The translations under genes and the position numbers were made by a program. The notes under the pieces were generated by a model. It did not search any database. It saw only the letters and a program-made list of their open reading frames with translations, and had not been told where the DNA came from. Positions 1-9,465 of a DNA stretch of 64,000 nucleotides are shown in pieces (the stretch's first letter is position 1; every line of letters starts with the position of its first letter). Source of the DNA: SIG307 sp964609025. Its GTDB lineage: Bacteria; Bacillota; Clostridia; Lachnospirales; Lachnospiraceae. The stretch lies in contig CAZSQM010000009.1 in NCBI GenBank assembly GCA_964609025.1, positions 32,447-96,446 on the forward strand, in the 5' to 3' direction.

Positions 1-1709
1 CCGATGACAACACAATCCGTACTCGGCGGCACAAGACCTACCTTACATTCCCTAAGCCCCGTTTCCATCAGCTCCGCATACTCCCGGAGCGTCATCTCTT
101 CCGTATCCAGAAGCTCTATAAAACGGTCAAACAACTCTATTACATTGCGGTATACCTGCCGGTATTCCCCCGCCCGTACCAAATCTCCCTTTTCTTCAAA
201 GCCGTCCGCCATGCTTTTGAGCTGTTCTTCGATGCCCGACCGCTCCATAAACTCATACAGCGCTCTGGTACGTTCCCCGGCGGTTTTCGCCTCCGTAAGC
301 GCCTTGCCGATGCCGCAAAGCTCCCCGTAAGCCCGCTCCCGCAGGCTGTTTAAATATTCCAGATTAATTTCCCGTGCGGTACGGTAACGGTACTTCCATT
401 CCATTTTCCACATCCGCTCCCCGCGGATACCGCACGCAAGACAATAATTTTCCAGTACGGAAACCTCGTCCTGCGAAAACCCTGTCAGGCCGCTTTTTAA
501 ATACCGGAACACCGAATCATAGGAAAAGCCGCTCAACGCATTTTGCAATACCGCACGAACCAGTGTAATGCACGGGTTGTGGAAAATCTTCCGCTTGCTG
601 TCTAAGAATGCCGGAACTCCGGCCCGGGCGCACTCCGCGGCTAACAGTTCTCCATACCCTGCGATATCGCCCGTCACCACGGCAATCTCCCCGTATCGAA
701 GCCCTTCAAGGCGCACCGCCCTGGCAATATCCGCCGCGATAAAAGCCGCCTCGGCGGCCCGGTTCGGCTTTGCATAGAGCACAATCGTATCCCCGCATGT
801 TGTCTTTGCCGGCAGCGGATAACGAAACAGACCCTGTTCCAGCGAACGCAGCGCTTCGCTGGCCGCAAAACGCGGCGGCTCCCCTGTTTCCGGCAAAACA
901 AGGGTATTCACCGGACACCCTGCTTTTTTTGCAAGCCCGGTTACTATCTCCTTCGTATGTAGCGTCAAATAAAAAAGCCCATGCTCCAAGGCAGGATTCT
1001 GTAACGCCGCCGCGTCCGCCGTAAGCGACAAATAACAGTTTCCCGCTCGTTGCAAAAGCTTCGTTAAAAGTCCGTACTGTGACGGCGTAAACCCGGTAAA
1101 GCCGTCAAAAAACACATCGCAATCCGTAAGCAGCGAGGACTCTTCTATCACTCCGGCAAGCACATCCGACACCGTTTCCGCCGGCAGATACTTTCCGTCG
1201 ATTGCCTGTGCAAACCCTCCGTACAAAACCGCAATATCGGAAAGCTTTTTATACAGCACCGGCTCCTCCTTGGCCGCCTCCATCATCTCCCGCAGAGCCT
1301 CCGGCGTAATCCCGTACTGATAAAACTCCGAAAGTAACGACTTCATCTCGTCGATAAAGCCCGCTTTTTTTACATTTGCGGCAAACACCCGCAGTTCCCC
1401 GGCAAAGCGGTTCACTACCCGCTTTACCAAAAGACTTTTCCCCACGTCGGTCAAAAGCTCTAAAGGCACCACCCCGAGCTCCCCGAAAACACGGTAGGAA
1501 AGGCGCAAAAAGCTTAACACCTCGATATTGGACATACTCTTTGTGTCGCTGCGAACAATCAAATCCTTCATCGTCTGTAAGGAAAACTGTTCCGGCACAA
1601 TCACCAACACCGTCCGCTCCGGGTGTTCCTTTGCCGTTTTTAATATGTTCCGGTACATCCATTCCGTCTTTCCGGCGCCGGAAGCACCTAAAATAAAGGT
1701 AAGCGCCAT
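1..1709 (-). CDS. addB: ATP-dependent helicase/nuclease subunit B, 5' part (cut by window edge)
   Basis: AddB is one subunit of the AddAB (RexAB) complex that resects double-strand breaks for recombination. Translation from the ATG at 1709 gives 569 codons before the window edge, about half of the roughly 1,150 residues usual for the family. A Walker A motif GASGAGKT lies at residues 8-15, and the next stretch (VLVIVPEQFSLQT) matches the conserved N-terminal AddB region. The C-terminal nuclease and Fe-S cysteines would lie outside the window, so they cannot be checked. The ribosome binding site is weak (AAGGGGG, 11 nt from the ATG). A short divergent gene begins 72 bp upstream. Confidence 0.9.
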   Translation of the reverse strand, partial: MALTFILGASGAGKTEWMYRNILKTAKEHPERTVLVIVPEQFSLQTMKDLIVRSDTKSMSNIEVLSFLRLSYRVFGELGVVPLELLTDVGKSLLVKRVVNRFAGELRVFAANVKKAGFIDEMKSLLSEFYQYGITPEALREMMEAAKEEPVLYKKLSDIAVLYGGFAQAIDGKYLPAETVSDVLAGVIEESSLLTDCDVFFDGFTGFTPSQYGLLTKLLQRAGNCYLSLTADAAALQNPALEHGLFYLTLHTKEIVTGLAKKAGCPVNTLVLPETGEPPRFAASEALRSLEQGLFRYPLPAKTTCGDTIVLYAKPNRAAEAAFIAADIARAVRLEGLRYGEIAVVTGDIAGYGELLAAECARAGVPAFLDSKRKIFHNPCITLVRAVLQNALSGFSYDSVFRYLKSGLTGFSQDEVSVLENYCLACGIRGERMWKMEWKYRYRTAREINLEYLNSLRERAYGELCGIGKALTEAKTAGERTRALYEFMERSGIEEQLKSMADGFEEKGDLVRAGEYRQVYRNVIELFDRFIELLDTEEMTLREYAELMETGLRECKVGLVPPSTDCVVI

Positions 1710-1781
1710 AGGAATAAAAACCCCCTTTTCCGAATACCTTGTAACAATAACGCATACGCATGCAACCCTTTGGAGGCTTTC

Positions 1782-2240
1782 ATGGCAAAAACACGCATCA
1801 TCGTTTTAAAACTGAAAAAACTTCTCCGCATTGCGATACCGGCTGCGATTGTCCTTGTACTTTTTCTTCTTCTGCTCCTTCTTTTCTCCTCCTCGGACCA
1901 AGAAGAAGGGAACGGAGAATCCGTTACACCGAGCGCCGCAGCTTACCGTGCCGGCGTTTATACGTCCGTCATCGCCTTAAATGACTCCCTGTTAAATCTG
2001 GAGGTCGTACTGGATACCGACCACATCAATTCCGTGCGGCTGATTAATCTGGACGAAGCCACTTCTGCCATGTACCCGTTAATGGAGCCTGCCGCTGCCG
2101 ATATCAGCGCCCAGCTTGCCGCCGGTACCGCCTTAGAAGACATTACCCTGTCGGAAAGCAGTAAATACACGCAGACGCTTTTGCTCGGCGGCATCCGTGC
2201 AACCTTGGAAAAGGCTGCCGTTTTGGAAGCCGGAGAATAA
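1782..2240 (+). CDS. Small membrane-anchored extracellular protein, function unknown
   Basis: A 152-residue protein starting at the ATG 5 nt after a GGAGG. Residues 1-15 are basic, and residues 16-35 form one hydrophobic segment without a lipobox cysteine, so it is probably a type II membrane protein. The outer part (residues 50-150) has the pattern GVYTSVIALNDSLLNLEV followed by DTDHINSVRLINLDE, which resembles the repeat of FMN_bind-like domains, but no flavin-attachment threonine motif is evident. It is divergent from addB (72 bp apart) and convergent with nadE. I do not recognise a function, and the FMN-binding link is only a resemblance. Confidence 0.7.
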   Translation: MAKTRIIVLKLKKLLRIAIPAAIVLVLFLLLLLLFSSSDQEEGNGESVTPSAAAYRAGVYTSVIALNDSLLNLEVVLDTDHINSVRLINLDEATSAMYPLMEPAAADISAQLAAGTALEDITLSESSKYTQTLLLGGIRATLEKAAVLEAGE

Positions 2241-2307
2241 CGTAACCCCTGTCGTTTCCGGCTTACGTCACACCCCGGCTGCCCGCATTCTCCGGCAGAT
2301 TTCCTTC

Positions 2308-4236
2308 CTATACCGGCTTTACGCTCTCTAAGTCCGCAAGCCATGCTTTTGCCGACGCGTCGCTCGGCATTCGCAAATCGCCCCTCGGCGAAACTGCCAC
2401 GGAACCGACCTTCGGTCCGTCCGGCAGACAGGAACGCTTAAACTGCTGCGAGAAAAATCTCTTATAAAAACATTCCAGCCAATGATAAATCGTTTTTTCT
2501 TCATATACCCCCGCAAATGCGGATACTGCAAGCCGGTATACCTTGTGCGGTGCAAACCCGAAACGCAATACATAATAAAGGAAAAAATCATGCAGTTCAT
2601 ACGGTCCGACTAAGTCCTCTGTCTTCTGCGCGATTTCACCGTCCCCGGACGGCGGCAGAAGCTCGGGACTGACCGGCGTATCCAGAATATCACGAAGCAC
2701 CGACGAAAGCGCCTCATTGTCCGTTTTGTCCGCAAAATAGGAAACCAGATACCGCACCAGAGTCTTCGGCACGGAAGCATTGACACCGTACATCGACATA
2801 TGGTCGCCGTTATAGGTGGCCCAGCCCAGCGCCAGCTCCGACATATCGCCGGTTCCCACAACAAGTCCTCCGACTTTTCCCGCATAATCCATTAATACCT
2901 GGGTACGCTCCCTTGCCTGCGCATTCTCATAGGTCAGGTCATGCACCTCCTCCGCATGACCGATATCGTTAAAATGTCCCCGCACCGCCTCCGCAATCGG
3001 TATTTCCAAAACCGTAGTTCCAAGCTCCTTTGCTAAGGTCAGCGCATTCTGATAGGTGCGGTTTGTAGTGCCGAAGCACGGCATCGTAATCGTATAAATA
3101 CCTTTTTTATCCAGACCCGCCAGTTCAAACGCCCGGCAGGCAACCAACAACGCAAGAGTCGAATCCAGACCGCCGGAAACGCCGACTACCGCACTCTTTA
3201 AGCCGGTATGCAGCAACCGTTTTTTCAAGCCCTCCGCCTGTATTCTTGTAATTTCGGAGCACCGTTTTTCCCGCTCGGAAAGATTCCCCGGCACAAACGG
3301 TGTCTGGTCAAAGGTGCGGGTCAGTTCACATTCGTGTAATCCGTTTTCCAGAGAAAAATATGTGACCCGGTATTCCCCGTTCGGCTTTCCCCCAAAGGTC
3401 ATCATGCGGCGGCGCTCATTACAGATACGCTGCAAATCCAGCTCCGTCATGCAGAGTCCGGTCGTAAAACGCTCCGACTCTGCCAGCACGGTTCCGTTTT
3501 CCGCAATTACATTGTGTCCCGCATAAACCACATCCGTAGTAGATTCTCCCTCTCCCGCATCTGCGTAAATATAGGCCGCAAATAACCGCGCCGACTGGCT
3601 TTTCACCAAATCCCGGCGATAAATATCTTTTCCTGTTGTTTCATTGCTTGCGGAAAGGTTTACCAGTATCGTCGCCCCCGCAAGTGCATGGTGGCTGCTC
3701 GGCGGAATCGGCGTCCAAAGGTCTTCGCAAACCTCCGCCGCAATGCAGAAGCGCTCCTCCTCCCGGCAGACAAACAGCTGCTTTGTGCCAAACGGCACAC
3801 TCTGACCGCACAAAACGATATCTGTGGCAAGGTCCGCACCCGATGCGTAATGTCTTCCCTCGTAAAACTCGGAATACGTCGGAATCGCAGTCTTCGGAAC
3901 CACGCCGAGAATCCTTCCGTTTTGAAAGAATACGGCTGCATTATACAGCTTTGCATTTACCGTAAGCGGCATGCCCACAACCGTTACCATATCGCTCCCG
4001 CGGCTTTTCTCCACAAGGCCCGCAAGCGCTTCTGCCGCATCATTTAACAGGGTATCCTGTAAAAACAAATCACCGCAGGTATAGCCTGTCAGACACAGCT
4101 CGGGAAACACGATAAGCGCCGCCTGCTTTTTTTCTGCTTCTGCCATCAGCTCCTCTATCCGTGCCGCATTGTACTTTGGCTCCGCCACACGGATTACCGG
4201 CGTTGCTGCCGCCGCCTTTACAAAACCGTCTTTCAT
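2308..4236 (-). CDS. nadE: Glutamine-dependent NAD+ synthetase
   Basis: A cytosolic enzyme that makes NAD+ from nicotinic acid adenine dinucleotide, ATP and glutamine. At 642 residues it is the long, two-domain form. The N-terminal nitrilase-type glutaminase domain (residues about 8-275) shows the Glu-Lys-Cys triad: E46 in FPELCLTG, K115 in VPKTAIP and C170 in AAEVCEDLW. The C-terminal synthetase domain (about 320-642) has the PP-loop SGGLDS at 354-359. The ATG at 4236 was chosen because GAAAGGGG lies just upstream. The gene is monocistronic, convergent with the small membrane protein gene, and followed upstream by an RNA gene on the same strand. Confidence 0.96.
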   Translation of the reverse strand: MKDGFVKAAAATPVIRVAEPKYNAARIEELMAEAEKKQAALIVFPELCLTGYTCGDLFLQDTLLNDAAEALAGLVEKSRGSDMVTVVGMPLTVNAKLYNAAVFFQNGRILGVVPKTAIPTYSEFYEGRHYASGADLATDIVLCGQSVPFGTKQLFVCREEERFCIAAEVCEDLWTPIPPSSHHALAGATILVNLSASNETTGKDIYRRDLVKSQSARLFAAYIYADAGEGESTTDVVYAGHNVIAENGTVLAESERFTTGLCMTELDLQRICNERRRMMTFGGKPNGEYRVTYFSLENGLHECELTRTFDQTPFVPGNLSEREKRCSEITRIQAEGLKKRLLHTGLKSAVVGVSGGLDSTLALLVACRAFELAGLDKKGIYTITMPCFGTTNRTYQNALTLAKELGTTVLEIPIAEAVRGHFNDIGHAEEVHDLTYENAQARERTQVLMDYAGKVGGLVVGTGDMSELALGWATYNGDHMSMYGVNASVPKTLVRYLVSYFADKTDNEALSSVLRDILDTPVSPELLPPSGDGEIAQKTEDLVGPYELHDFFLYYVLRFGFAPHKVYRLAVSAFAGVYEEKTIYHWLECFYKRFFSQQFKRSCLPDGPKVGSVAVSPRGDLRMPSDASAKAWLADLESVKPV

Positions 4237-4314
4237 AAAACCCCTTTCCACAGACCTTGTCTGTCCTGTGTTCTATTTCATCCAACCGAAACATCTTCTA
4301 TATAAACAAATATA

Positions 4315-4340
4315 ATGCCGCGCAGAAATCTGCGCGGCAT
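4315..4340 (-). terminator. Intrinsic terminator of the 6S-like RNA gene
   Basis: A perfect GC-rich hairpin with an 11-12 bp stem (ATGCCGCGCAG/CTGCGCGGCAT) is followed on the minus strand by the T-rich tract TATATTTGTTTATAT. It lies right after the end of the structured RNA and before nadE. Confidence 0.8.
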
Positions 4341-4606
4341 ATCTCTCATTGGTGCCTTCCACTTATGCTCTTTTGTAACTATCCCGGAATGCCGTTTCCC
4401 GTATTTTGACTCCTAGCTAAAGCTAGGTGGGTAACCGCACACAGGCTTTTGCAGTCCACTCGGAGGAGGCATTGCAGCTACCTGTAAATATAGGAATCCC
4501 GTTTAAAGAAATGTAGGTTCAAAATAACAGGGAGTGTCGCACATCCTAGGATAGATAACCTCTTATGTAAATCCAAACGAGGCTTACCGCCTTTGCTCTT
4601 TTGTAT
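4341..4606 (-). ncRNA. ssrS: Candidate 6S RNA
   Basis: An intergenic stretch of about 265 nt with no ORF, flanked by a consensus promoter and a terminator, which marks it as an independent RNA gene. Near its 3' part the minus strand reads ACCCACCTAGCTTTAGCTAG, then GGAGTCAAAATACGGGAAAC, which I recognise as the conserved 3' half of clostridial 6S RNAs. The 5' and 3' parts can pair around a central region (GGTTATCTATCC with GGATAGTTAC). 6S RNA mimics an open promoter and binds sigma-A RNA polymerase in stationary phase. The assignment rests on remembered motif similarity; an Rfam RF00013 scan would decide it. Confidence 0.68.
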
Positions 4607-4612
4607 GGTTTT

Positions 4613-4641
4613 ATTATACCTCATTCCGGTCCAAAATACAA
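4613..4641 (-). promoter_or_regulatory. Sigma-A promoter of the 6S-like RNA
   Basis: TTGTAT (-35, 4636-4641), a 17-nt spacer and a perfect TATAAT (-10, 4613-4618) on the minus strand. Predicted transcription start is near 4606. Confidence 0.8.
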
Positions 4642-4742
4642 GTAAAAAGTATTTCTTTTTTTTGGCTTTTCGTCCTCCTTTGGATGCTTGCGGAACGCAG
4701 GTTGCATTTTTTTTAATTTCCCCCTTTTCATTTTTCAGATTC

Positions 4743-4753
4743 TGTTATACAAT
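4743..4753 (+). promoter_or_regulatory. Possible extended -10 promoter of carB
   Basis: TGTTATACAAT, an extended -10-like element 45 bp before the carB start, with no convincing -35. A weak call. Confidence 0.4.
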
Positions 4754-4797
4754 ATAGGGAAAAAGAAATTTAAGTACATCATTAGGAGGGCACGTAT

Positions 4798-7700
4798 ATG
4801 CCAAAGCGAACAGATATCCATAAAGTCCTCATCATCGGTTCCGGCCCGATTATTATCGGTCAGGCCTGTGAATTCGACTACTCCGGTACGCAGGCTTGTA
4901 AAGCACTGAAAAAGCTCGGTTACGAGATTGTACTGGTCAATTCCAATCCCGCTACTATCATGACAGACCCTGAAACCGCTGACGTTACCTACATTGAACC
5001 TTTAAATGTAGAACGCCTGGAACAGATTATCGCAAAAGAGCGTCCCGACGCACTGCTGCCGAACCTGGGCGGCCAGTCCGGCTTAAACCTTTGTGCCGAG
5101 CTTGCAAAGAACGGTATTTTGGATAAGTACCATGTGCAGGTTATCGGTGTTCAGGTAGACGCTATCGAACGCGGCGAAGACCGGATTGAATTCAAAAAAT
5201 CTATGAACGCCATCGGCATCGAAATGGCACGCAGCGAAGTTGCTTACAGCGTAGAGGAAGCGCTTTCCATTGCCGATACCTTAGGATATCCTGTCGTACT
5301 CCGTCCGGCTTACACGATGGGCGGTGCAGGCGGCGGCCTCGTTTATAATAAAGAAGAGTTAAAAACGGTTTGTGCCAGAGGCTTACAGGCAAGCTTAGTC
5401 GGTCAGGTTCTCGTAGAGGAGTCCATTCTCGGCTGGGAAGAATTAGAGCTTGAAATTGTCCGCGATGCCGAAGGCAACATGATTACCGTTTGCTTTATCG
5501 AAAACATCGACCCGTTAGGCATTCATACCGGCGACTCTTTCTGTTCCGCTCCGATGCTTACCATTTCAAAGGAATGTCAGAAGCGTTTACAGGAGCAGGC
5601 TTATAAAATCGTTGAGTCCGTTCAGGTCATCGGCGGCACGAACGTACAGTTCGCCCACGACCCGGTATCGGACCGTATTATCGTAATTGAAATCAACCCA
5701 AGAACCTCCCGTTCCTCCGCACTTGCTTCCAAGGCTACCGGTTTCCCGATTGCTCTCGTTTCCGCAATGCTCGCAGCCGGTCTTACCTTAAAGGATATTC
5801 CGTGCGGCAAATACGGCACGCTTGACAAGTATGTGCCGGACGGCGACTACGTTGTAATTAAGTTTGCGCGCTGGGCCTTTGAAAAATTCAAGGGCGTAGA
5901 GGACAAGCTCGGCACCCAGATGCGGGCTGTCGGCGAGGTTATGAGTATCGGTAAGACCTACAAGGAGGCCTTCCAGAAAGCAATCCGCAGCCTTGAAACC
6001 GGACGCTACGGTCTCGGTCATGCAAAGGATTATGATACAAAGACGAAGGAACAGCTCCTTCAGATGCTGGTAACGCCGTCCAGCGACCGTCATTTTATTA
6101 TGTACGAGGCATTAAGAAAGGGCGCTACCGTAGAAGAAATTTTCGAGCTTACCAAGGTAAAGACCTACTTCATTGAGCAGATGAAAGAGTTAGTAGAGGA
6201 AGAAGAAGCTCTCGCTGCACACAAGGGAAGCCTTCCGTCCGATGAAGCCCTGATTTCCGCAAAGAAGAACGGTTTCTCCGATAAGTACCTCAGCCAGATT
6301 TTAGAGATTTCCGAGGATGCTATCCGCAACCGCCGTATTGCACTGGGCGTTGAGGAAGCATGGGAAGGCGTTCATGTCAGCGGCACACAGGACAGCGCTT
6401 ACTACTATTCCACCTACAATGCACCGGACAAGAACCCGGTTAAGACCGACAAGCCGAAGATTATGATTCTCGGCGGCGGTCCGAACCGTATCGGTCAGGG
6501 TATCGAGTTCGACTACTGCTGCGTACATGCCGCTCTGGCATTAAAGAAGCTCGGCTTTGAAACGATTATTGTTAACTGTAATCCGGAAACCGTTTCCACC
6601 GACTACGATACCTCCGACAAACTCTATTTTGAGCCTTTGACTCTTGAAGATGTTTTAAGCATTTATAAAAAGGAACAGCCGTTAGGCGTTATCGCACAGT
6701 TCGGCGGACAGACTCCGTTAAACCTTGCTTCGGAGCTGGAAAAGAACGGTGTAAAGATTCTCGGCACCTCTCCTTCCGTAATTGATTTGGCAGAGGACCG
6801 CGATTTGTTCCGCGCAATGATGGAAAAGTTAAACATTCCGATGCCGGAATCCGGTATGGCTACTACGGTAGACGAAGCTCTGGAAATCGCAAAGGGCATC
6901 GGTTATCCGGTAATGGTTCGTCCGTCCTACGTTCTCGGCGGCCGCGGTATGGAAGTTGTGTATGACGACGAGAGCATGGTCGGCTACATGAACGCAGCCG
7001 TAGGCGTAACACCGGATCGTCCGATTCTGATTGACCGCTTCTTGAATCACGCAATGGAATGCGAGGCAGATGCCATCAGTGACGGCACCCACGCTTTCGT
7101 TCCGGCGGTTATGGAACACATTGAGCTTGCCGGCGTTCACTCCGGCGACTCGGCATGCATCATTCCTTCCGTACACATCAGTGAGGAAAATGTGCGCACG
7201 ATTAAAGAATACACGAAGAAAATCGCAGAGGAAATGCACGTTAAGGGCTTAATGAACATGCAGTACGCCATCGAAAACGGCAAAGTATATGTTCTGGAAG
7301 CAAACCCGCGCGCTTCCCGTACCGTACCGCTGGTATCCAAGGTCTGCAACATCCGTATGGTACCGTTAGCAACAGATATTATTACCTCCGAAATTACCGG
7401 CCGTCCTTCTCCGGTGCCGGGCTTAAAGGAACAGGATATTCCGTACTACGGCGTAAAGGAAGCTGTCTTCCCGTTCAATATGTTCCCGGAGGTTGACCCG
7501 ATTCTCGGACCGGAAATGCGTTCCACCGGCGAAGTGCTCGGCTTATCCACCTCCTACGGCGAAGCGTTCTACAAAGCGCAGGAGGCTACCCAGTCGAAGC
7601 TTCCGCTTAGCGGCACGGTTCTGATTTCCGTAAACCGTAAGGACAAGGCAGAGGCAGTGGAGGTTGCGAAACTCTTAGCCGACAGCGGTTTTAAGATTGT

Positions 7701-8022
7701 CGCTACCGGAAACACCTATGAGGTCATCCGCGAGGCAGGTATCGAAGCCGAGCTGGTAAAGAAGCTGTACGAAGGCCGTCCGAATGTGCTGGACCTTATC
7801 ACCAACGGAAAGATTGACTTAATCATCAACTCTCCGGTCGGCAAGGACAGCGTAAACGACGACAGTTATCTGCGTAAGGCTGCCATCAAGGGCAAGATTC
7901 CGTATATGACTACCATCGCAGCTGCAAGAGCTACCGCCAAGGGCATCCGCTCCGTAAAGAAACACGGAAACAGCGAAATCAAGTCCTTACAGCAGCTCCA
8001 CAGCGAGATTAAGGAAAAGTAA
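4798..8022 (+). CDS. carB: Carbamoyl-phosphate synthase large subunit
   Basis: The 1074-residue large subunit makes carbamoyl phosphate from bicarbonate, ammonia (from CarA glutaminase) and two ATP, for pyrimidine and arginine synthesis. Full family length: two homologous ATP-grasp halves are visible, each opening with a nucleotide-loop motif (GSGPIIIGQACEFDYSG near residue 15; GGGPNRIGQGIEFDY near 560). These are followed by a C-terminal regulatory MGS-type domain (about 935-1074). The ATG is preceded by TAGGAGGGC. carA is not adjacent in this window, so the subunits are encoded apart or carA lies elsewhere. A terminator follows 14 bp after the stop. Confidence 0.97.
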   Translation: MPKRTDIHKVLIIGSGPIIIGQACEFDYSGTQACKALKKLGYEIVLVNSNPATIMTDPETADVTYIEPLNVERLEQIIAKERPDALLPNLGGQSGLNLCAELAKNGILDKYHVQVIGVQVDAIERGEDRIEFKKSMNAIGIEMARSEVAYSVEEALSIADTLGYPVVLRPAYTMGGAGGGLVYNKEELKTVCARGLQASLVGQVLVEESILGWEELELEIVRDAEGNMITVCFIENIDPLGIHTGDSFCSAPMLTISKECQKRLQEQAYKIVESVQVIGGTNVQFAHDPVSDRIIVIEINPRTSRSSALASKATGFPIALVSAMLAAGLTLKDIPCGKYGTLDKYVPDGDYVVIKFARWAFEKFKGVEDKLGTQMRAVGEVMSIGKTYKEAFQKAIRSLETGRYGLGHAKDYDTKTKEQLLQMLVTPSSDRHFIMYEALRKGATVEEIFELTKVKTYFIEQMKELVEEEEALAAHKGSLPSDEALISAKKNGFSDKYLSQILEISEDAIRNRRIALGVEEAWEGVHVSGTQDSAYYYSTYNAPDKNPVKTDKPKIMILGGGPNRIGQGIEFDYCCVHAALALKKLGFETIIVNCNPETVSTDYDTSDKLYFEPLTLEDVLSIYKKEQPLGVIAQFGGQTPLNLASELEKNGVKILGTSPSVIDLAEDRDLFRAMMEKLNIPMPESGMATTVDEALEIAKGIGYPVMVRPSYVLGGRGMEVVYDDESMVGYMNAAVGVTPDRPILIDRFLNHAMECEADAISDGTHAFVPAVMEHIELAGVHSGDSACIIPSVHISEENVRTIKEYTKKIAEEMHVKGLMNMQYAIENGKVYVLEANPRASRTVPLVSKVCNIRMVPLATDIITSEITGRPSPVPGLKEQDIPYYGVKEAVFPFNMFPEVDPILGPEMRSTGEVLGLSTSYGEAFYKAQEATQSKLPLSGTVLISVNRKDKAEAVEVAKLLADSGFKIVATGNTYEVIREAGIEAELVKKLYEGRPNVLDLITNGKIDLIINSPVGKDSVNDDSYLRKAAIKGKIPYMTTIAAARATAKGIRSVKKHGNSEIKSLQQLHSEIKEK

Positions 8023-8035
8023 ATTAAGACATTTC

Positions 8036-8072
8036 AAAGGCCATCGCACCAAGTGTGGGATGGCCTTATTTA
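8036..8072 (+). terminator. Terminator of carB
   Basis: The hairpin GGCCATC/GATGGCC with a 13-nt loop is followed by TTATTTAT. The remaining 250 bp before the next gene hold no gene that I can support. Confidence 0.75.
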
Positions 8073-8223
8073 TAGTGTACTTCTCGTTTTGGAGTTTCTG
8101 ATTCAAAAACTCCGGCGGGAATACTTCCGTTCTCTCCTGTTACGGATATAAGTCTTTCTAATTACTTCGGGCTTTCTAAGCGATGGCCGGAAATACCGTC
8201 TGTCAAGCATGTTTCCATAGTGT

Positions 8224-8247
8224 CAACACCGAGAAACACAGGTGTTG
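8224..8247 (+). promoter_or_regulatory. Inverted repeat, possible operator of the XRE regulator
   Basis: CAACACC-N10-GGTGTTG is a perfect 7-bp inverted repeat about 80 bp before the XRE gene start, just ahead of a TACAAT -10-like element. Autoregulation through this site is an inference. Confidence 0.4.
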
Positions 8248-8327
8248 CTTTCCTTCCCGGGTGGGTTGGAATACAATGAAGTTGCTGCAGCATGCAAAAA
8301 GTATTAAACAAGGAAAGGAAGATTTTT

Positions 8328-9158
8328 ATGGCAGAATTCGGAGAAAATTTAAAAAACGTAAGAGAACAAAAGGGATATACCCAACAAACTCTGGCAGACC
8401 ATCTCTATGTAACAAGACAGGCAATATCACGTTGGGAAGGAGGTTCCCGCTATCCGGACCTGATGACCGCAAAGAAGATGGCACGGTTTTTGGAGGTTTC
8501 CTTAGACGATTTATTAACCGACGATGATATGAAACTCTACGCAGAGAAAAATGCGATTATAGAAAACCCTACCGCAAAAAGAGGTCAGATTATCTTACTG
8601 TCTCTGGCGTTTATGAGTTTGCTGTTTCTTAGCATCATACAATTGACGAGCTTCTGTTTTAAAGGCGGGAACGTCCTGGTATACAACAGCGAAACGCCGA
8701 AATATTTCCTGCTTACAATTCTTTTGGGCATCAGCATATTTTCTGCGCTTTTTGACCGGTTGAATGCAAAAACGACTCTGATGATTTACAGCGGTTATTT
8801 CGGAATATCGCTTCTCATCGGAGGAATCAATGTGTTCTCCGTCAGCGGCGGTTTCATAACTCTCTATTTTGCAGGAACTATGGTACTGAATCTTTTATGC
8901 TTCATTCTCTGCATCCGCTTTTTTGCCGGAAAGCGAATCACCAGCCCTGTACCGCTCTATGTTACATGCGCCATCTACGGAACCCTGGGCATCATCATCT
9001 TCATTACCGGCCTTTTCTCCGGTGAACCGATGCACGATGTCTATCGGAACTATCTGACGGATTCTGCCTTTTCTCTACTGGCGAATCTGGTCATGCTGGC
9101 TTTACTGGTGGTAATGGCATACACGCTTCACAGGAAGCGCAAGCTGAGTGCGCAATAA
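8328..9158 (+). CDS. XRE-family regulator with C-terminal membrane domain
   Basis: A 276-residue protein. Residues about 5-60 are a Cro/C1-type helix-turn-helix (QQTLADHLYVTRQAISRWEGG), typical of XRE regulators. Residues about 85-270 contain roughly six hydrophobic segments, so the DNA-binding head is tethered to the membrane. The ATG at 8328 follows GGAAAGGAAG; an in-frame start 12 codons upstream has no comparable site. The ligand sensed by the membrane part is unknown. A monocistronic unit ended by a strong terminator. Confidence 0.85.
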   Translation: MAEFGENLKNVREQKGYTQQTLADHLYVTRQAISRWEGGSRYPDLMTAKKMARFLEVSLDDLLTDDDMKLYAEKNAIIENPTAKRGQIILLSLAFMSLLFLSIIQLTSFCFKGGNVLVYNSETPKYFLLTILLGISIFSALFDRLNAKTTLMIYSGYFGISLLIGGINVFSVSGGFITLYFAGTMVLNLLCFILCIRFFAGKRITSPVPLYVTCAIYGTLGIIIFITGLFSGEPMHDVYRNYLTDSAFSLLANLVMLALLVVMAYTLHRKRKLSAQ

Positions 9159-9167
9159 TGTCATACC

Positions 9168-9209
9168 AAAACGGACGACACGATTTTGGAATGTGTCGTC
9201 CGCTTTTTG
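9168..9209 (+). terminator. Terminator of the XRE gene
   Basis: CGGACGACAC/GTGTCGTCCG forms a perfect 10-bp stem followed by CTTTTTG and further T-rich sequence. Confidence 0.88.
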
Positions 9210-9222
9210 ATTTTTTTACTTC

Positions 9223-9465
9223 TTACTGCACGACTGTAATATCAATCACTTTCACCATAAACAGGCACGGATTTTCTTCATCCCATACACAAGTAAACAC
9301 CTCCAACGGATAGAACCCCTCTTTCTTATAGAATGCCCTTGTTCCGTTATAAGGCTCATATACTGCCGATTCGTCCAGCGTCTTGACCGTCAGGACCCTA
9401 TATCCCTGCTTCTTGCAATAGTCCACGCAAGCTTCCATCAAACGATGACCACATCCTCTCTGTCA
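9223..9465 (-). pseudogene. GNAT acetyltransferase remnant (C-terminal half)
   Basis: On the minus strand the open frame begins inside the GNAT acetyl-CoA binding motif (QRGCGHRLMEAC) and continues through the usual C-terminal pattern YEPYNGTRAFYKKEGF to a stop at 9223. Everything upstream of the motif, including a start codon with ribosome binding site, is missing: a stop codon stands directly before QRG. At about 80 codons it is roughly half the family length. It abuts a fragment of another family on the opposite strand, so it is a deletion junction rather than a small gene. Confidence 0.75.

Noticed and set aside
1249..1761. Minus-strand frame of 170 codons overlapping addB
   Set aside because: Different frame from the AddB translation, which contains the Walker A motif; no family features.
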